DNA from: Nitrososphaerota archaeon
GTDB taxonomy: Archaea > Thermoproteota > Nitrososphaeria > Conexivisphaerales > Conexivisphaeraceae
DNA length: 64,000 nt
NCBI GenBank assembly: GCA_015522695.1
Contig: WALT01000010.1
Location: forward strand, 1 to 64,000
Direction of reading: 5' to 3'
Under the pieces are notes generated by a model. That model searched no databases. It was given only the letters and a program-made list of their open reading frames with translations, and was not told the DNA's origin. Shown here piece after piece: positions 33,787-42,594 of this stretch (its first letter is position 1; every line of letters starts with the position of its first letter). A program made the position numbers and the translations under genes.

Positions 33787-34941
33787 TCATCTCTTCAAGT
33801 ACGTCGCCAGAACCTTTTCCACGGCCCTGGCCACGACATCGACCTCCTCCTCGGAGAGGGCAGGGTGACATGGTAACGAGATCACGGTCTTGGAGGCCAT
33901 CTCCGCCCTTTCTAGACCACCCACAGTGAGCTTTCGGAACACAGGCTGTTCATGGAGGGGAATAGGATAGTAGACACGAGCATCCACCCCTTCAGCCCTG
34001 AGGGCCGTAACTATCCTGTCCCTACCGACCCTGTAGAGCTCTGGGTCTATCCTGACTGTAAAGAGGTTGTAGGTGTGTCTTCTGCCAGGCGGCTCGACCG
34101 GAAGATCGAGGCCAGGGATGTCGGCTAGAACCCTCTTGATCCTCTCAGCGTTTTTCCTCCTAGCCTCGATGAACCTCCCCAGCCTCTGAAGCTGGATAAG
34201 ACCTATGGCTGCCTCCATCTCCCCCATCCTGAGGTTGAAACCGAGTATCTCATGTAGATAGCCACCTCTCCTCTGCCCATGGTTTTTTATGAGTCTAGCC
34301 CTTTCAGCTATATCCCTCCTGTTAGTAGCCATCATCCCCCCCTCACCGGTTGTTATGTTTTTGCTGGGATAGAAGCTGTAGCAAGCCACATCGCCGTACG
34401 CGCCGGACTCCCTTCCATCGACCGTTGAACCCAAAGATTGTGATGCATCCACGATCACGCTCAACTTCAGTTCCTCGGCGAGCTTCATCACGGCAGTCAG
34501 ATCGCTGGCTAAACCGTACAGGTTCACGACGACGATACCCCTAGTCCTGTCCGTCATCCTGCTGACGGCATCGTCCAGATCCAGTTCATAGGTGTCCAGC
34601 CTTATATCCGCAAAGATCGGCTTCAAGCCGGCGGCAACGGCCATGCTGGCGGTAGCTATGAACGTGAAGGATGGCATTATCAACTCAGAGCCCTTCTCGA
34701 ACGATGCCATGTAGGTGGTGAGCAACGCTGAGGTACCGCTGTTGACGGCTATGGCCTGCTTCACCCCCACATAACTGGCGAACATCTCCTCGAACTTGTG
34801 GGCGTTGGAGCCCTCCCTGAGTGAACCTGACAAGACGACAGCGCTTACGGCCCTCGCCTCCTCGTCCCCCAACACCGGCCTAGCGATTGGTATCAGTTTC
34901 TCCGATAACGGTCTACCGCCATCTATCGCCAGCCTTTCCAC
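33787..34941 (-). CDS. DegT/DnrJ/EryC1/StrS sugar aminotransferase
   Basis: A PLP-dependent enzyme that aminates a keto-sugar nucleotide. The 384-residue protein has AVNSGTSALLTTY (65-77), the PLP aspartate region VIVDASQSLG (162-171), and Lys194 in SFYPSKNITTGEGGM. The substrate block RMGEMEAAIGLIQLQRL and NLFTVRIDPELYRVGRD are also typical. The start is GTG 34941. It lies 280 bp upstream of the UDP-sugar dehydrogenase on the same strand; the gap (33507-33786) holds only short frames without support. Together they may make a diamino or amino-uronic sugar. Confidence 0.92.
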   Translation of the reverse strand: MERLAIDGGRPLSEKLIPIARPVLGDEEARAVSAVVLSGSLREGSNAHKFEEMFASYVGVKQAIAVNSGTSALLTTYMASFEKGSELIMPSFTFIATASMAVAAGLKPIFADIRLDTYELDLDDAVSRMTDRTRGIVVVNLYGLASDLTAVMKLAEELKLSVIVDASQSLGSTVDGRESGAYGDVACYSFYPSKNITTGEGGMMATNRRDIAERARLIKNHGQRRGGYLHEILGFNLRMGEMEAAIGLIQLQRLGRFIEARRKNAERIKRVLADIPGLDLPVEPPGRRHTYNLFTVRIDPELYRVGRDRIVTALRAEGVDARVYYPIPLHEQPVFRKLTVGGLERAEMASKTVISLPCHPALSEEEVDVVARAVEKVLATYLKR

Positions 34942-34967
34942 GCGGACTGGTCATCGTGAGCATGTAT

Positions 34968-35588
34968 TTATCGTTTCCAGAGGCTGAGCTCATCCCATCG
35001 CTTTTTACGCCTTGGAAGCTGCGAGGATTCTGGATATCCGATCTCCAGAAGGATTTGTGGCTCGATATCCTCATCCAATCTGAGGACTTTCCGCACACGA
35101 TCTTGGCAGAATAGGGGAGCAGCCCTCCAGCAGCCTGCAAGACCTAGGAAATGTGCAGCCAAAAGCATGTTCTCAGCGGCTGCAGCGAGCGATTGGATCC
35201 CCATGATCCACTCCTCGAACATCTTCCTGCCCGGGGATCTGGGCTTCAACAGGCGCCGATCCAGACTTAGGAGTATCAGTAGTGGAGCATTCACGGTCCT
35301 CTTCCAAGCCCTTCTGGCCTTTACCTCTGCATCTGGATCGCCATTTTTCCTCAACTCCTCGAGATAAGAGTCACGTAGAGAATCCCCGAGCTTCCTTTTA
35401 GAGGTCCCACTCACGACGACGAACGACCATGGTTGGGTATTATGTGGGCTAGGTGCCCTAGCACCGGCTTCAAGAATCTTATCGACTAGTTCCTCCGGAA
35501 TTGTTCTCAGCTCGAACCTTCTGACGCTCCGTCGCGTGTAAATAAGCTCCAGACAGTCTTCCTCCACGCTCAAATAGGCTTGTGACAA
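34968..35588 (-). CDS. Nitroreductase family flavoprotein (FbiB C-terminal-like)
   Basis: The 206-residue FMN protein has the family start YTRRSVRRFE (18-27), PEELVDKILEAGARAPSPHNTQPWSFVVV, and later AAENMLLAAHFLGLAGCWRAA and EIGYPE. The APSPHNTQPW block is shared with the C-terminal domain of FbiB, which acts in F420 synthesis, and with generic nitroreductases. The electron donor and acceptor are unknown. It diverges from the DNA ligase gene over a 38-bp gap, and lies 26 bp upstream of the aminotransferase start on the same strand. Confidence 0.87.
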   Translation of the reverse strand: MSQAYLSVEEDCLELIYTRRSVRRFELRTIPEELVDKILEAGARAPSPHNTQPWSFVVVSGTSKRKLGDSLRDSYLEELRKNGDPDAEVKARRAWKRTVNAPLLILLSLDRRLLKPRSPGRKMFEEWIMGIQSLAAAAENMLLAAHFLGLAGCWRAAPLFCQDRVRKVLRLDEDIEPQILLEIGYPESSQLPRRKKRWDELSLWKR

Positions 35589-35626
35589 GGGTTTATAGGG
35601 ATTGGAGATCGTCTGTATGATGAGGT

Positions 35627-37414
35627 TTGGACGACGATATGCCGTTTAGCAGGTTGAGCGAGGCCTTCCAGAAGATGGAGGTCACCAGCAGCAGGATAGC
35701 ATTGACGGAGATATTGATAGAGCTATTTAAACAGACACCATCCCAACTCATGGACGATGTCGTCTATTTGATTCAAGGTAAGCTCTATCCCGACTTCGTA
35801 GGGCTGGAGCTAGGGGTCGGTGAGAAGCTCTTGCTCAGGGCCATCAGCCTCGCCACCGGAGTCGGCCCCCAGGAAGTTGAGAAACTGTATAAACAGCTCG
35901 GCGACGTCGGTAAAGCCGCCGAGGATTGTGAGAAGAGGAGGAGACAAGCCACGCTTTTCCGCGAGCCGCTTACGATATCCCGCGTGTACTCGACCCTCGA
36001 GAAGGTCGCCAAGGCGTTCGGGGAGGGCTCCCAAGATATTAAGATAAGGCTATTGGCTAGTCTATTTAACGATGCCGAGCCCCTCGAAGCCAGATACTTG
36101 GCCAGGATAGTTCTGGGGAAGCTCAGGCTTGGCGTCGCTGATTACACGGTTCTCGACGCCCTCGCGGTCGCATTTGGCGGTACGAAGGAAGCCAGGGAGA
36201 TCGTGGAAAGGGCATATAACCTCTCAAGCGACCTCGGACTTGTGGCTAGGACTATAGCTGAGCAGGAGCTTGAGGGCGTCAAGGGTATAGGGATAACGGT
36301 CGGCCGACCGGTTAGACCTATGCTCGCGGAGAGGCTTAAGACCCCACAAGAAGTTTTGGAGAAGATCGGCGGGGAGGTGGCGGCGGAGTATAAGTTCGAT
36401 GGCGAACGCATGCAGGTACATAAAAAAGGCGACCAGGTATGGGTTTTCTCCAGGAGGCTCGAGAATATAACCGATCACTATCCCGATGTAACCAGGATAG
36501 CTGGGGATGGCATAAAGGCTGAAGAGGTCATTGTGGAAGGTGAAGGGGTGGCATTTAATCCAGATACCGGTGAGTTCCTACCATTTCAGGAGCTCATGCA
36601 TAGAAGGCGTAAATACGGTATAGAGAAGGCCATGGAGGAGTATCCGGTCTCGCTCTACTTCTTCGACCTGCTATACCTCGACGGCGTGGATTACACCCAG
36701 AAGCCGTACTCGGAGAGGAGGAGGAAGCTAACGGAGATAGTAGAGGAAAGCGAGAGGATACATCTAGCTCCGATGATTCGTACCGAAAGCCCAGATGGAC
36801 TGGAGACGTTCATGATGGAAGCTATAGAGAGGGGCTGTGAAGGTCTGGTGGTCAAGGATCCCGGAAGCAACTATAGGGCTGGAGCTAGGGAGTGGGCCTG
36901 GATAAAGTTGAAGCGCGAATATAGGACGGAGATGACTGACACCGTCGATCTAGTAATCGTGGGAGGCTTTCACGGTAGAGGGAAGAGGACAGGTGTATAC
37001 GGAGCATACCTGGTCGCAGCTTACGATAAGGAGGCTGATATGTTCAGGACGGTGTGCAAGGTGGGTACTGGGTTCACCGACGAGGACTTAAAGGACTTCT
37101 ATGAGATGATGAGTAGATATGAGACCGATCACAAGCATCCAAGGGTGGACTCGAAGATGGAGGCTGACAAGTGGTTCATCCCTCAGGTGGTCATCGAAGT
37201 GCTCGCGGCGGAGATAACCCTCAGCCCCATACATACGGCCGCTTGGGGCTCTATAAGATCTGGAGCTGGACTGGCGCTCAGGTTTCCAAGATATACTGGT
37301 AGGCTCAGGCTCGATAAGAGCCCTGAGGACGCCACCACAGTCCAAGAGCTCATCGAGATGTACAGGAGGCAGACGAAGAGCATAGTCGAGGAGGAGGCTA
37401 AAGAGATCAGATAG
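35627..37414 (+). CDS. lig: ATP-dependent DNA ligase (archaeal LigA type)
   Basis: Seals nicks in replication and repair. The 595-residue protein from TTG 35627 (591 from ATG 35639, MPFSRLSEAF) has the N-terminal DNA-binding domain (VTSSRIALTEILIELFK...GVADYTVLDAL), catalytic Lys256 in EYKFDGERMQVHK, FSRRLENITDHYPDV, EGEGVAFNP, FDLLYLDG, GLVVKDPGSNY, WIKLKREY and the OB-fold end RFPRYTGRLRLDK. All nucleotidyltransferase motifs are present. A TATA-like TTTATAGG near 35592 and GATGAGGT before the TTG fit a short leader. The CDF gene starts 6 bp after the stop. Confidence 0.95.
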   Translation: MDDDMPFSRLSEAFQKMEVTSSRIALTEILIELFKQTPSQLMDDVVYLIQGKLYPDFVGLELGVGEKLLLRAISLATGVGPQEVEKLYKQLGDVGKAAEDCEKRRRQATLFREPLTISRVYSTLEKVAKAFGEGSQDIKIRLLASLFNDAEPLEARYLARIVLGKLRLGVADYTVLDALAVAFGGTKEAREIVERAYNLSSDLGLVARTIAEQELEGVKGIGITVGRPVRPMLAERLKTPQEVLEKIGGEVAAEYKFDGERMQVHKKGDQVWVFSRRLENITDHYPDVTRIAGDGIKAEEVIVEGEGVAFNPDTGEFLPFQELMHRRRKYGIEKAMEEYPVSLYFFDLLYLDGVDYTQKPYSERRRKLTEIVEESERIHLAPMIRTESPDGLETFMMEAIERGCEGLVVKDPGSNYRAGAREWAWIKLKREYRTEMTDTVDLVIVGGFHGRGKRTGVYGAYLVAAYDKEADMFRTVCKVGTGFTDEDLKDFYEMMSRYETDHKHPRVDSKMEADKWFIPQVVIEVLAAEITLSPIHTAAWGSIRSGAGLALRFPRYTGRLRLDKSPEDATTVQELIEMYRRQTKSIVEEEAKEIR

Positions 37415-37419
37415 AGCTG

Positions 37420-38349
37420 TTGGCTTCGCTCAGGGGCACATATAGAGCTGTGTATGCTGCGCTGACGTCGAACATAGCGCTGATGCTATTAAAGGCAACT
37501 ATAGCAGCGCTTACTGGCAGCAGCACGATATTAGCGGAGAGCTTGCACTCGGCATCCGACACCGTCAATCAACTCTTCCTCTGGTTTGGGTTGAAGCTCA
37601 GCGGCAAAAGGGATAAGACGTTGAGGTTCCCGTTCGGCCGTGGTAAAGAACAGTACTTCTGGTCCTTCGTCGCCGCAATCGTCGTGATCGCTGTGTCCAG
37701 CACACAAGCAGTGCTGGAGGGGGTAGAGAGGATGTTCAATCCAATCAGGCTCTTCGATATACATTATGCGATAGCTGCGGTGATCATAGGTCTGATCTTC
37801 GAGGGAATCGCCCTCAAGATAAGCTTCTCGGTATTCGAGAAGGAGAGGAAGGCCGAGGGGTACACCGGCAGGTTGGAATACGTCAGGGAGACGAAGAACT
37901 CCGTGCTCCTGGCAGCCCTGTTGGAGGATCTGACAGCCGTGGTCGGACTCCTCATAGCGCTGGTGGCCCTGACGTTTACATGGATCTCGGGTAACACGAT
38001 CTTCGATGCTGTCGGATCCATAATCATAGGCGGACTTCTCGCCGTCTTCGGCTTCACGATAGCCAGGGAAACCAGGGACCTCTTGATCGGCGAAGGTCTA
38101 GCCAAGAAGGACGTGGAGAACATCAGGAGGCTCATAAAGTCCCATCCCACCGTGAACAGGGTCTTGGATATAAGGGGTGCATTCTTCGGTGCGGATAGCG
38201 TGGTCCTGGGCGTAGACATCAACTTCAGGGACGGACTGACCACGGATGAGATAGAAGGGGCTGTAGATGAGATAGAGAGGAACATCCGTGCGAAGTATCC
38301 ATTCATAAAGAGGATATATCTGGAGGCGGAGGAGCTTATGGCGCGATGA
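37420..38349 (+). CDS. Cation diffusion facilitator (CDF) family transporter
   Basis: A 309-residue metal/proton antiporter with six hydrophobic segments and a C-terminal cytosolic ferredoxin-like domain (LIKSHPTVNRVLDIRGAFFGADSVVLGVDINF). Metal-site residues are seen in TM2, ESLHSASDTVNQ, and in TM5, ALLEDLTAVVG, where Glu-Asp occupies the positions usually held by His-Asp in zinc carriers. That change suggests a different metal preference such as Mn or Fe. The start is TTG 37420, 6 bp past the ligase stop. The 3' end overlaps the convergent HPS gene by 14 bp. Confidence 0.87.
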   Translation: MASLRGTYRAVYAALTSNIALMLLKATIAALTGSSTILAESLHSASDTVNQLFLWFGLKLSGKRDKTLRFPFGRGKEQYFWSFVAAIVVIAVSSTQAVLEGVERMFNPIRLFDIHYAIAAVIIGLIFEGIALKISFSVFEKERKAEGYTGRLEYVRETKNSVLLAALLEDLTAVVGLLIALVALTFTWISGNTIFDAVGSIIIGGLLAVFGFTIARETRDLLIGEGLAKKDVENIRRLIKSHPTVNRVLDIRGAFFGADSVVLGVDINFRDGLTTDEIEGAVDEIERNIRAKYPFIKRIYLEAEELMAR

Positions 38350-38989
38350 TGTGCAAGTATTCCTGGATCCTGGAACCTGGATCCTCGCTGCCGGTTATAT
38401 CTCGACCCACTATCAATATATGAGCTCCGAGTCCGAGCGCCTCGGCGGCCAAGGTAGGGTTTAAGCCTCCGGCTACGGCCACGCGAAACCCCATCGGCTT
38501 CAGCTCGTCGATCTTCTCCTTGAACGTGGGAGCCCGCCCCAGGGACTCTTCATCTATGCCCCTGTGAATCACGATGATGTCAGCACCTTCTGCCTTCTTA
38601 GCTATGAGCCGTACATCATCTACCCCCAAGCTATCCACATAGGATAAAATGTCATTCCTCCTGCAGGAGTCGATGAATAGCTTGACAGTCTCTTTAGGTG
38701 CAGCACCGCTGACGACGGCTGCATCCGCTCCAGCAGATGCGGCGAGCTCGACCTCTATCTCTGCGGTATCCATGGTCTTCATGTCGGCCACCACCGGAGA
38801 TCTGGGGATGATATCCCTCATCCTGCGGACGACCCTTACGCCCTCCGCCTTTATCAACGGGGTCCCGACCTCGACGATGAGACTAGGGCCGGCGAGCTCC
38901 CTCACACTCTCAACGATCCGCATGGCTCCATCCCACGACGTGAAATCGAACGCCACCTGTAGTGCTGGGTACTCCGGTTTTACGTGCAT
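38336..38989 (-). CDS. hxlA: 3-hexulose-6-phosphate synthase (HUMPS/OMPDC family)
   Basis: In archaea lacking the oxidative pentose-phosphate pathway this enzyme works in reverse to make ribulose-5-phosphate from hexulose-6-phosphate, releasing formaldehyde. The 217-residue TIM barrel has LQVAFDFTSW, VEVGTPLIKAEG, catalytic VADMKTMDTAEIEVELAASAGAD, and phosphate-site AVAGGLNPTLAAEALGLGAHILIVGRDIT. GTPLIK with MKTMD separates it from orotidine-phosphate decarboxylase and keto-gulonate-phosphate decarboxylase. The isomerase HxlB, often fused or adjacent, is not in the window. The transcript starts in the AT-rich gap 38990-39122. Confidence 0.87.
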   Translation of the reverse strand: MHVKPEYPALQVAFDFTSWDGAMRIVESVRELAGPSLIVEVGTPLIKAEGVRVVRRMRDIIPRSPVVADMKTMDTAEIEVELAASAGADAAVVSGAAPKETVKLFIDSCRRNDILSYVDSLGVDDVRLIAKKAEGADIIVIHRGIDEESLGRAPTFKEKIDELKPMGFRVAVAGGLNPTLAAEALGLGAHILIVGRDITGSEDPGSRIQEYLHIIAP

Positions 38990-39122
38990 AGTATATACTT
39001 TCTTCAGTAAGCTAGCTAAATATTTTCCCTAAATCCTAAGTGTAAATTTTATATTGAAGAGAGCAGTAAAGAATAGCAGGCGCATCATTGTCGTCGGACA
39101 CCAGTAACAGAGGTGTTGTGCG

Positions 39123-39782
39123 TTGAGCTTCTACGTAGGTGATACTGAGTTCCAGGTCAAAAGGAGGATACTTCTAGCTCTGCATGACATGTCGAGAAAG
39201 CTCCTAGATGCCTCGAGGCTTCTGCTCGGCATGTACGAGTCACTGACGGGTGGAGACAGCGATGGAGCGGAGGAATACAGAGGTGAGCTAGCCAAGACAA
39301 TAGGGGATATAGAAGGATATAGAAGGTCCCTGACCAGACAGCTGGCGGAAGTAGGCGCCATGCTGATAAATAGGGAGGATGTCCTCAGAGCGGCATACCT
39401 GCTCGAGGAGATGGCGAGTTACATGGATAGTTCTTCCTTTAGAATCTACTCCAGCTTCAGATATCTAGAGGGTCTAGGTAAGCTCAAGAGATCGCTGAAG
39501 GCGCTTTTGGAACAGATGCTGAATACGGTGGCCAAAATGAACGACCTCAGCAGGATGCTCCAAGTGAATCCAGCCAAGATAAGCGACATCGTCTCATTGG
39601 TCGAGAAGGAGGAGAAGGCGATGGATTCCATATACAGGGAGGCCCTGGTCGAGAGCTTGGACGAGATCGATGATTATAAGAGGCTGATCGTCTTCAGGGA
39701 TGTTATAGAGAGGATAGAGAGGATAGCCGACTTAGCGCTCAACGCATCGGACATGATGGTGATAATATCCCTGAGGTTATAG
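39123..39782 (+). CDS. DUF47/PhoU-like helical protein
   Basis: The 219-residue all-helical protein has repeated heptad-like helices and the C-terminal block IVFRDVIERIERIADLALNASD, a DUF47 (PhoU-like) signature. Such proteins usually sit beside Pit phosphate transporters and regulate them. None is seen here; instead the EndA gene follows after 7 bp. The start is TTG 39123. A TATA-like TTTATATTG near 39050 predicts a leader of about 45 nt. An acidic middle loop, GGDSDGAEEYRGE, separates the first two helices. Confidence 0.7.
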   Translation: MSFYVGDTEFQVKRRILLALHDMSRKLLDASRLLLGMYESLTGGDSDGAEEYRGELAKTIGDIEGYRRSLTRQLAEVGAMLINREDVLRAAYLLEEMASYMDSSSFRIYSSFRYLEGLGKLKRSLKALLEQMLNTVAKMNDLSRMLQVNPAKISDIVSLVEKEEKAMDSIYREALVESLDEIDDYKRLIVFRDVIERIERIADLALNASDMMVIISLRL

Positions 39783-39789
39783 TTCGGCC

Positions 39790-40335
39790 ATGAAGATGGC
39801 TGTAGGCGAGCTGATAGAGAACAGGGTTATCGTTTGGGATAGGGATGATGCCAGGCGCCTTTATTCCATGGGTTTTTATGGAAAGCCCCTGGGGATATCC
39901 AAGCCCAAAGGTATCAGCTTCGACGCTCCACTGGTATTGGATCTCCTAGAGGCATATCATCTCGTGAAGGAGGAGCTCCTCAGGGTCGTCGATCGCAGCG
40001 GGAGGACGATCGGCCCGGATGGGCTCAAGAAGAGGTGTTCAAAGGAGTATTCATATTTCGAGGAGAAGTTCCGGGTATATGAGGAGCTCAGGAGGGCAGG
40101 CTTCATAGTCAGCGCGGGGATGAAGTTCGGGAGCGACTTCGCCGTCTATGAGAAGGGGCCTGGTATAGATCATGCTCCATTTCTAGTCCATGTGTTACGG
40201 CCGGAGCATAAGATCACGGCGAACTATGTCGTCCTGGCAGGGAGGCTGGCGACGACCGTTAGAAAACAGTTCGTCCTAGCTATAGCCAATAAAAGGAGAT
40301 CCGATTCCCTCGTGTTCGAGTGGTGGAGGCTCTAA
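39790..40335 (+). CDS. endA: tRNA-splicing endonuclease EndA
   Basis: Cuts introns from pre-tRNA at bulge-helix-bulge sites. The 181-residue protein is the size of the homotetramer or crenarchaeal catalytic subunit. The catalytic triad is complete: Tyr120 (DFAVYEKGPG), His128 (IDHAPFLVHV) and Lys159 (VRKQFVLAIA). It starts 7 bp after the DUF47-like gene and probably shares its transcript. The TAA stop overlaps the TAG of the convergent amidohydrolase in CTAA (40332-40335). Whether a second structural subunit exists elsewhere cannot be seen. Confidence 0.93.
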   Translation: MKMAVGELIENRVIVWDRDDARRLYSMGFYGKPLGISKPKGISFDAPLVLDLLEAYHLVKEELLRVVDRSGRTIGPDGLKKRCSKEYSYFEEKFRVYEELRRAGFIVSAGMKFGSDFAVYEKGPGIDHAPFLVHVLRPEHKITANYVVLAGRLATTVRKQFVLAIANKRRSDSLVFEWWRL

Positions 40336-41708
40336 AGCTCCGTGACATCCAGTTGTTCCGATATCCTGTGGAATCTCCCCCAGAGCTTCTCGACAGCGCC
40401 TTGAGATATACCGTTGACCTCCTCCACATCGATCCTCGTGGGCATGCCTCTACTTACGAGGGGTTCGCCCTCGACGATCACGGTATCCACATCACCCCCG
40501 TCCACAGCATTCACCAGATGTCCATAAACGGTCTCGGAGTTCAGAGGCGTGGGAACGAGCTTGGGTCTAATCACGATTATATCTGCGCTCTTCCCGGGTT
40601 CTAAGCTCCCGATCTCCTCCTCCAGCCCGTAGGCCCTAGCACCATTTATCGTCGCCATCTCGAGGACCTGGAGCGGAGTCATGTAACGAGGGTCCCTCTT
40701 CGCCAGTTTATGTATCAAGAACGCAGCCCTGATGTTCTCGAATGGATCGAATATGTAGCCGTCGTTGCCGAGCGCGACGTTGATCCCAGCTTCGAGCATC
40801 TCCGGAATCGGCGCTATACCGACGGCGTTGAGCATGTTGCTCAAGGGATTATGGACGACGTGAACACCGTCCTTCTTCATCAACGATATCTCATCGTCAT
40901 TCACGTGGACGGCGTGAGCCAATACGGCATCCTCCCCCAGAAGCCCTATTCTGTGGAGCCTCTCCAAAGTCCTCTCGCCATATCTCTCCATGTTATGATA
41001 TAGATCCCAGAGGCCCTCGGAGACGTGTATCGTTATCTTGGCACCGAGTTCCCTGGCCTTCTCAACGGCGTACTCGATGAGCTCGTCGGTCAAAGTGAAG
41101 CTGGCGTGGAGGCTCATCATGCCGAACACCCTCCCTCTAGCCCTCCGCCTTATGAACCGCAGATTTTCCTCAACTCCCCTTAAGCCTTCCTCCCTGCTGT
41201 GCCTCTCGGTGGCTTCGAACGATATAGCTGCACGCAGACCCACCTTATTCACGGCCCTCTCGATATTATCGAGAACGCCTGATATTGCGTTAGGACCGGA
41301 GAACGTATCGGCGAAAAACGTTACGCCGTTGAGCAACATCTCCAAGCTCGCTGAGAGCGCACTCGCATATGCGTCCTCCACATTCATGGATTCATCTATA
41401 GGCCACCATATGCGTTGCAGGCTCTGGGTGAAATCCGTGGGAGGAGGTAGGTGTAGACGACCTCCCCGGAGGAGTATACCATAGAGATGGGTGTGCGCGC
41501 ACACAAGCCCAGGCATGACTATGCCATCGGGAAACTCGAGCACCGTCTCAGGCTTGTAATCGTTCTTCAAATAATCGAGAGGGCCCACCGCCACTATCCT
41601 TCCGTTCTCCACGTAAACACCCCCTCGATCGATTATCTTCCTTTCGCCATCCATCGTAACCAGAACACGCCCGCCTACGAGTAGGCTCCTTCGAGTTCGA
41701 GCTGACAT
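40332..41708 (-). CDS. Amidohydrolase, SsnA / ATZ-TRZ deaminase type
   Basis: The 458-residue metal-dependent hydrolase has HTHLYG (His72, His74), HVSEGLWD, AHAVHVNDDE and LGNDGYIFD, so all metal ligands of the deaminase group are present. The FTQSLQRIWWPIDESMNVEDAY block and FADTFSGPNAISGVLD match SsnA-like proteins, whose substrate is uncertain. Methylthioadenosine or S-adenosylhomocysteine deaminase (MtaD) is a related alternative. A TATA-like CTTTAAG near 41735 on the minus strand supports ATG 41708. Its relative at 52070 has lost several of these ligands. Confidence 0.87.
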   Translation of the reverse strand: MSARTRRSLLVGGRVLVTMDGERKIIDRGGVYVENGRIVAVGPLDYLKNDYKPETVLEFPDGIVMPGLVCAHTHLYGILLRGGRLHLPPPTDFTQSLQRIWWPIDESMNVEDAYASALSASLEMLLNGVTFFADTFSGPNAISGVLDNIERAVNKVGLRAAISFEATERHSREEGLRGVEENLRFIRRRARGRVFGMMSLHASFTLTDELIEYAVEKARELGAKITIHVSEGLWDLYHNMERYGERTLERLHRIGLLGEDAVLAHAVHVNDDEISLMKKDGVHVVHNPLSNMLNAVGIAPIPEMLEAGINVALGNDGYIFDPFENIRAAFLIHKLAKRDPRYMTPLQVLEMATINGARAYGLEEEIGSLEPGKSADIIVIRPKLVPTPLNSETVYGHLVNAVDGGDVDTVIVEGEPLVSRGMPTRIDVEEVNGISQGAVEKLWGRFHRISEQLDVTEL

Positions 41709-41769
41709 CTTCGTTCCATAATACGCACAGCCACTTAAAGCGTTGCCCGTGCTGTCATAACGATGACCG

Positions 41770-42249
41770 TCAGCGTCGATTCCTGTCTACTTCTGCAGAG
41801 ATCCTGGGCTCGTATAAATAGAGTTTGATACCCTTGTACTCCTCGACCTCTAGGGGCTTCCATCCAGGTATGGGGAACTGATGAGCCACGACCTTGGCGT
41901 TTGGAAGCTCATGGAGCAAGCGTCGTGCCAGCAATGCGTTCGCATCGGGAAGGAGATAGAGCGTAACTATCGTCGCCTTCGGCATGGGAGCTGTTAGAAA
42001 ATCACCTCTGACTATCTTTATACGGTTTCCCAATCCCTTCGACTTAACTTTCTCGATGCCCAACCTGACCAGGACAGGGTCTATCTCTATCCCATATGCT
42101 CTAGAACCGAAATCCTTGGCCGCCTCCACGAGTATGCTTCCGCTGCCGGAGCCCAGATCCAACACGAGGTCCTCTTCTCCTGCGCCAGCCAGACTGAGCA
42201 TCCTCCTAACGATCTCGGGGCTTGTCCTGGCGAAGGGGACACGGGTCAA
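41770..42249 (-). CDS. aKMT-like protein lysine methyltransferase
   Basis: A 159-residue class I methyltransferase close in size and pattern to the broad-specificity lysine methyltransferase aKMT of Sulfolobus and to FAM173: VPFARTSPEIVRRMLSLAG, DLVLDLGSGSGSILVEAAKDFG, GIEIDPVLV, VRGDFLTA, ATIVTLYLLPDANALL and HQFPIPGWKP. In Sulfolobus aKMT methylates chromatin proteins such as Cren7 and many others. The start is TTG 42249. It is upstream of the SsnA-like gene on the same strand, 61 bp apart, but that gene has its own TATA-like box. The targets are unknown. Confidence 0.75.
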   Translation of the reverse strand: MTRVPFARTSPEIVRRMLSLAGAGEEDLVLDLGSGSGSILVEAAKDFGSRAYGIEIDPVLVRLGIEKVKSKGLGNRIKIVRGDFLTAPMPKATIVTLYLLPDANALLARRLLHELPNAKVVAHQFPIPGWKPLEVEEYKGIKLYLYEPRISAEVDRNRR

Positions 42250-42594
42250 GTCGTGTGGTGGAACATGTCGAGCGGGGAGATAACGTTTACTGTGAATCCA
42301 GGACCTCCAAGGATATCACCCGGAAGGTCGTTCCCCTACTCGGCTGGATCCCCACGATGAAGCGGATCATCACCTGCCAAGTATTGTTTCCTCCACGGTG
42401 GCTTCATCCTCTAGGCCAGGTTACGTGCCCATTCATCTTACCGTTCCCTGAGATCACGATAACCCTCACATGCTGGTGAACTTTAACCCGACTTGTAGAC
42501 CTCGTCACATAACCGGTTATGCTGAGGTCTCTGGAGATACCGAGGTGTTTGAAAGCTCAGCATCGACCTCCATCGCTATAGTATACACAAGCCC
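42250..42594. other. Intergenic region with palindromes
   Basis: This gap lies between two leftward genes. It contains a 14-bp perfect palindrome CATAACCGGTTATG (42508-42521) and GCTGAG (42521-42526) that can pair with CTCAGC (42556-42561). Short frames here have no support. A minus-strand AAACGTTATC near 42280 is the likely TATA box of the aKMT-like gene. Confidence 0.4.
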
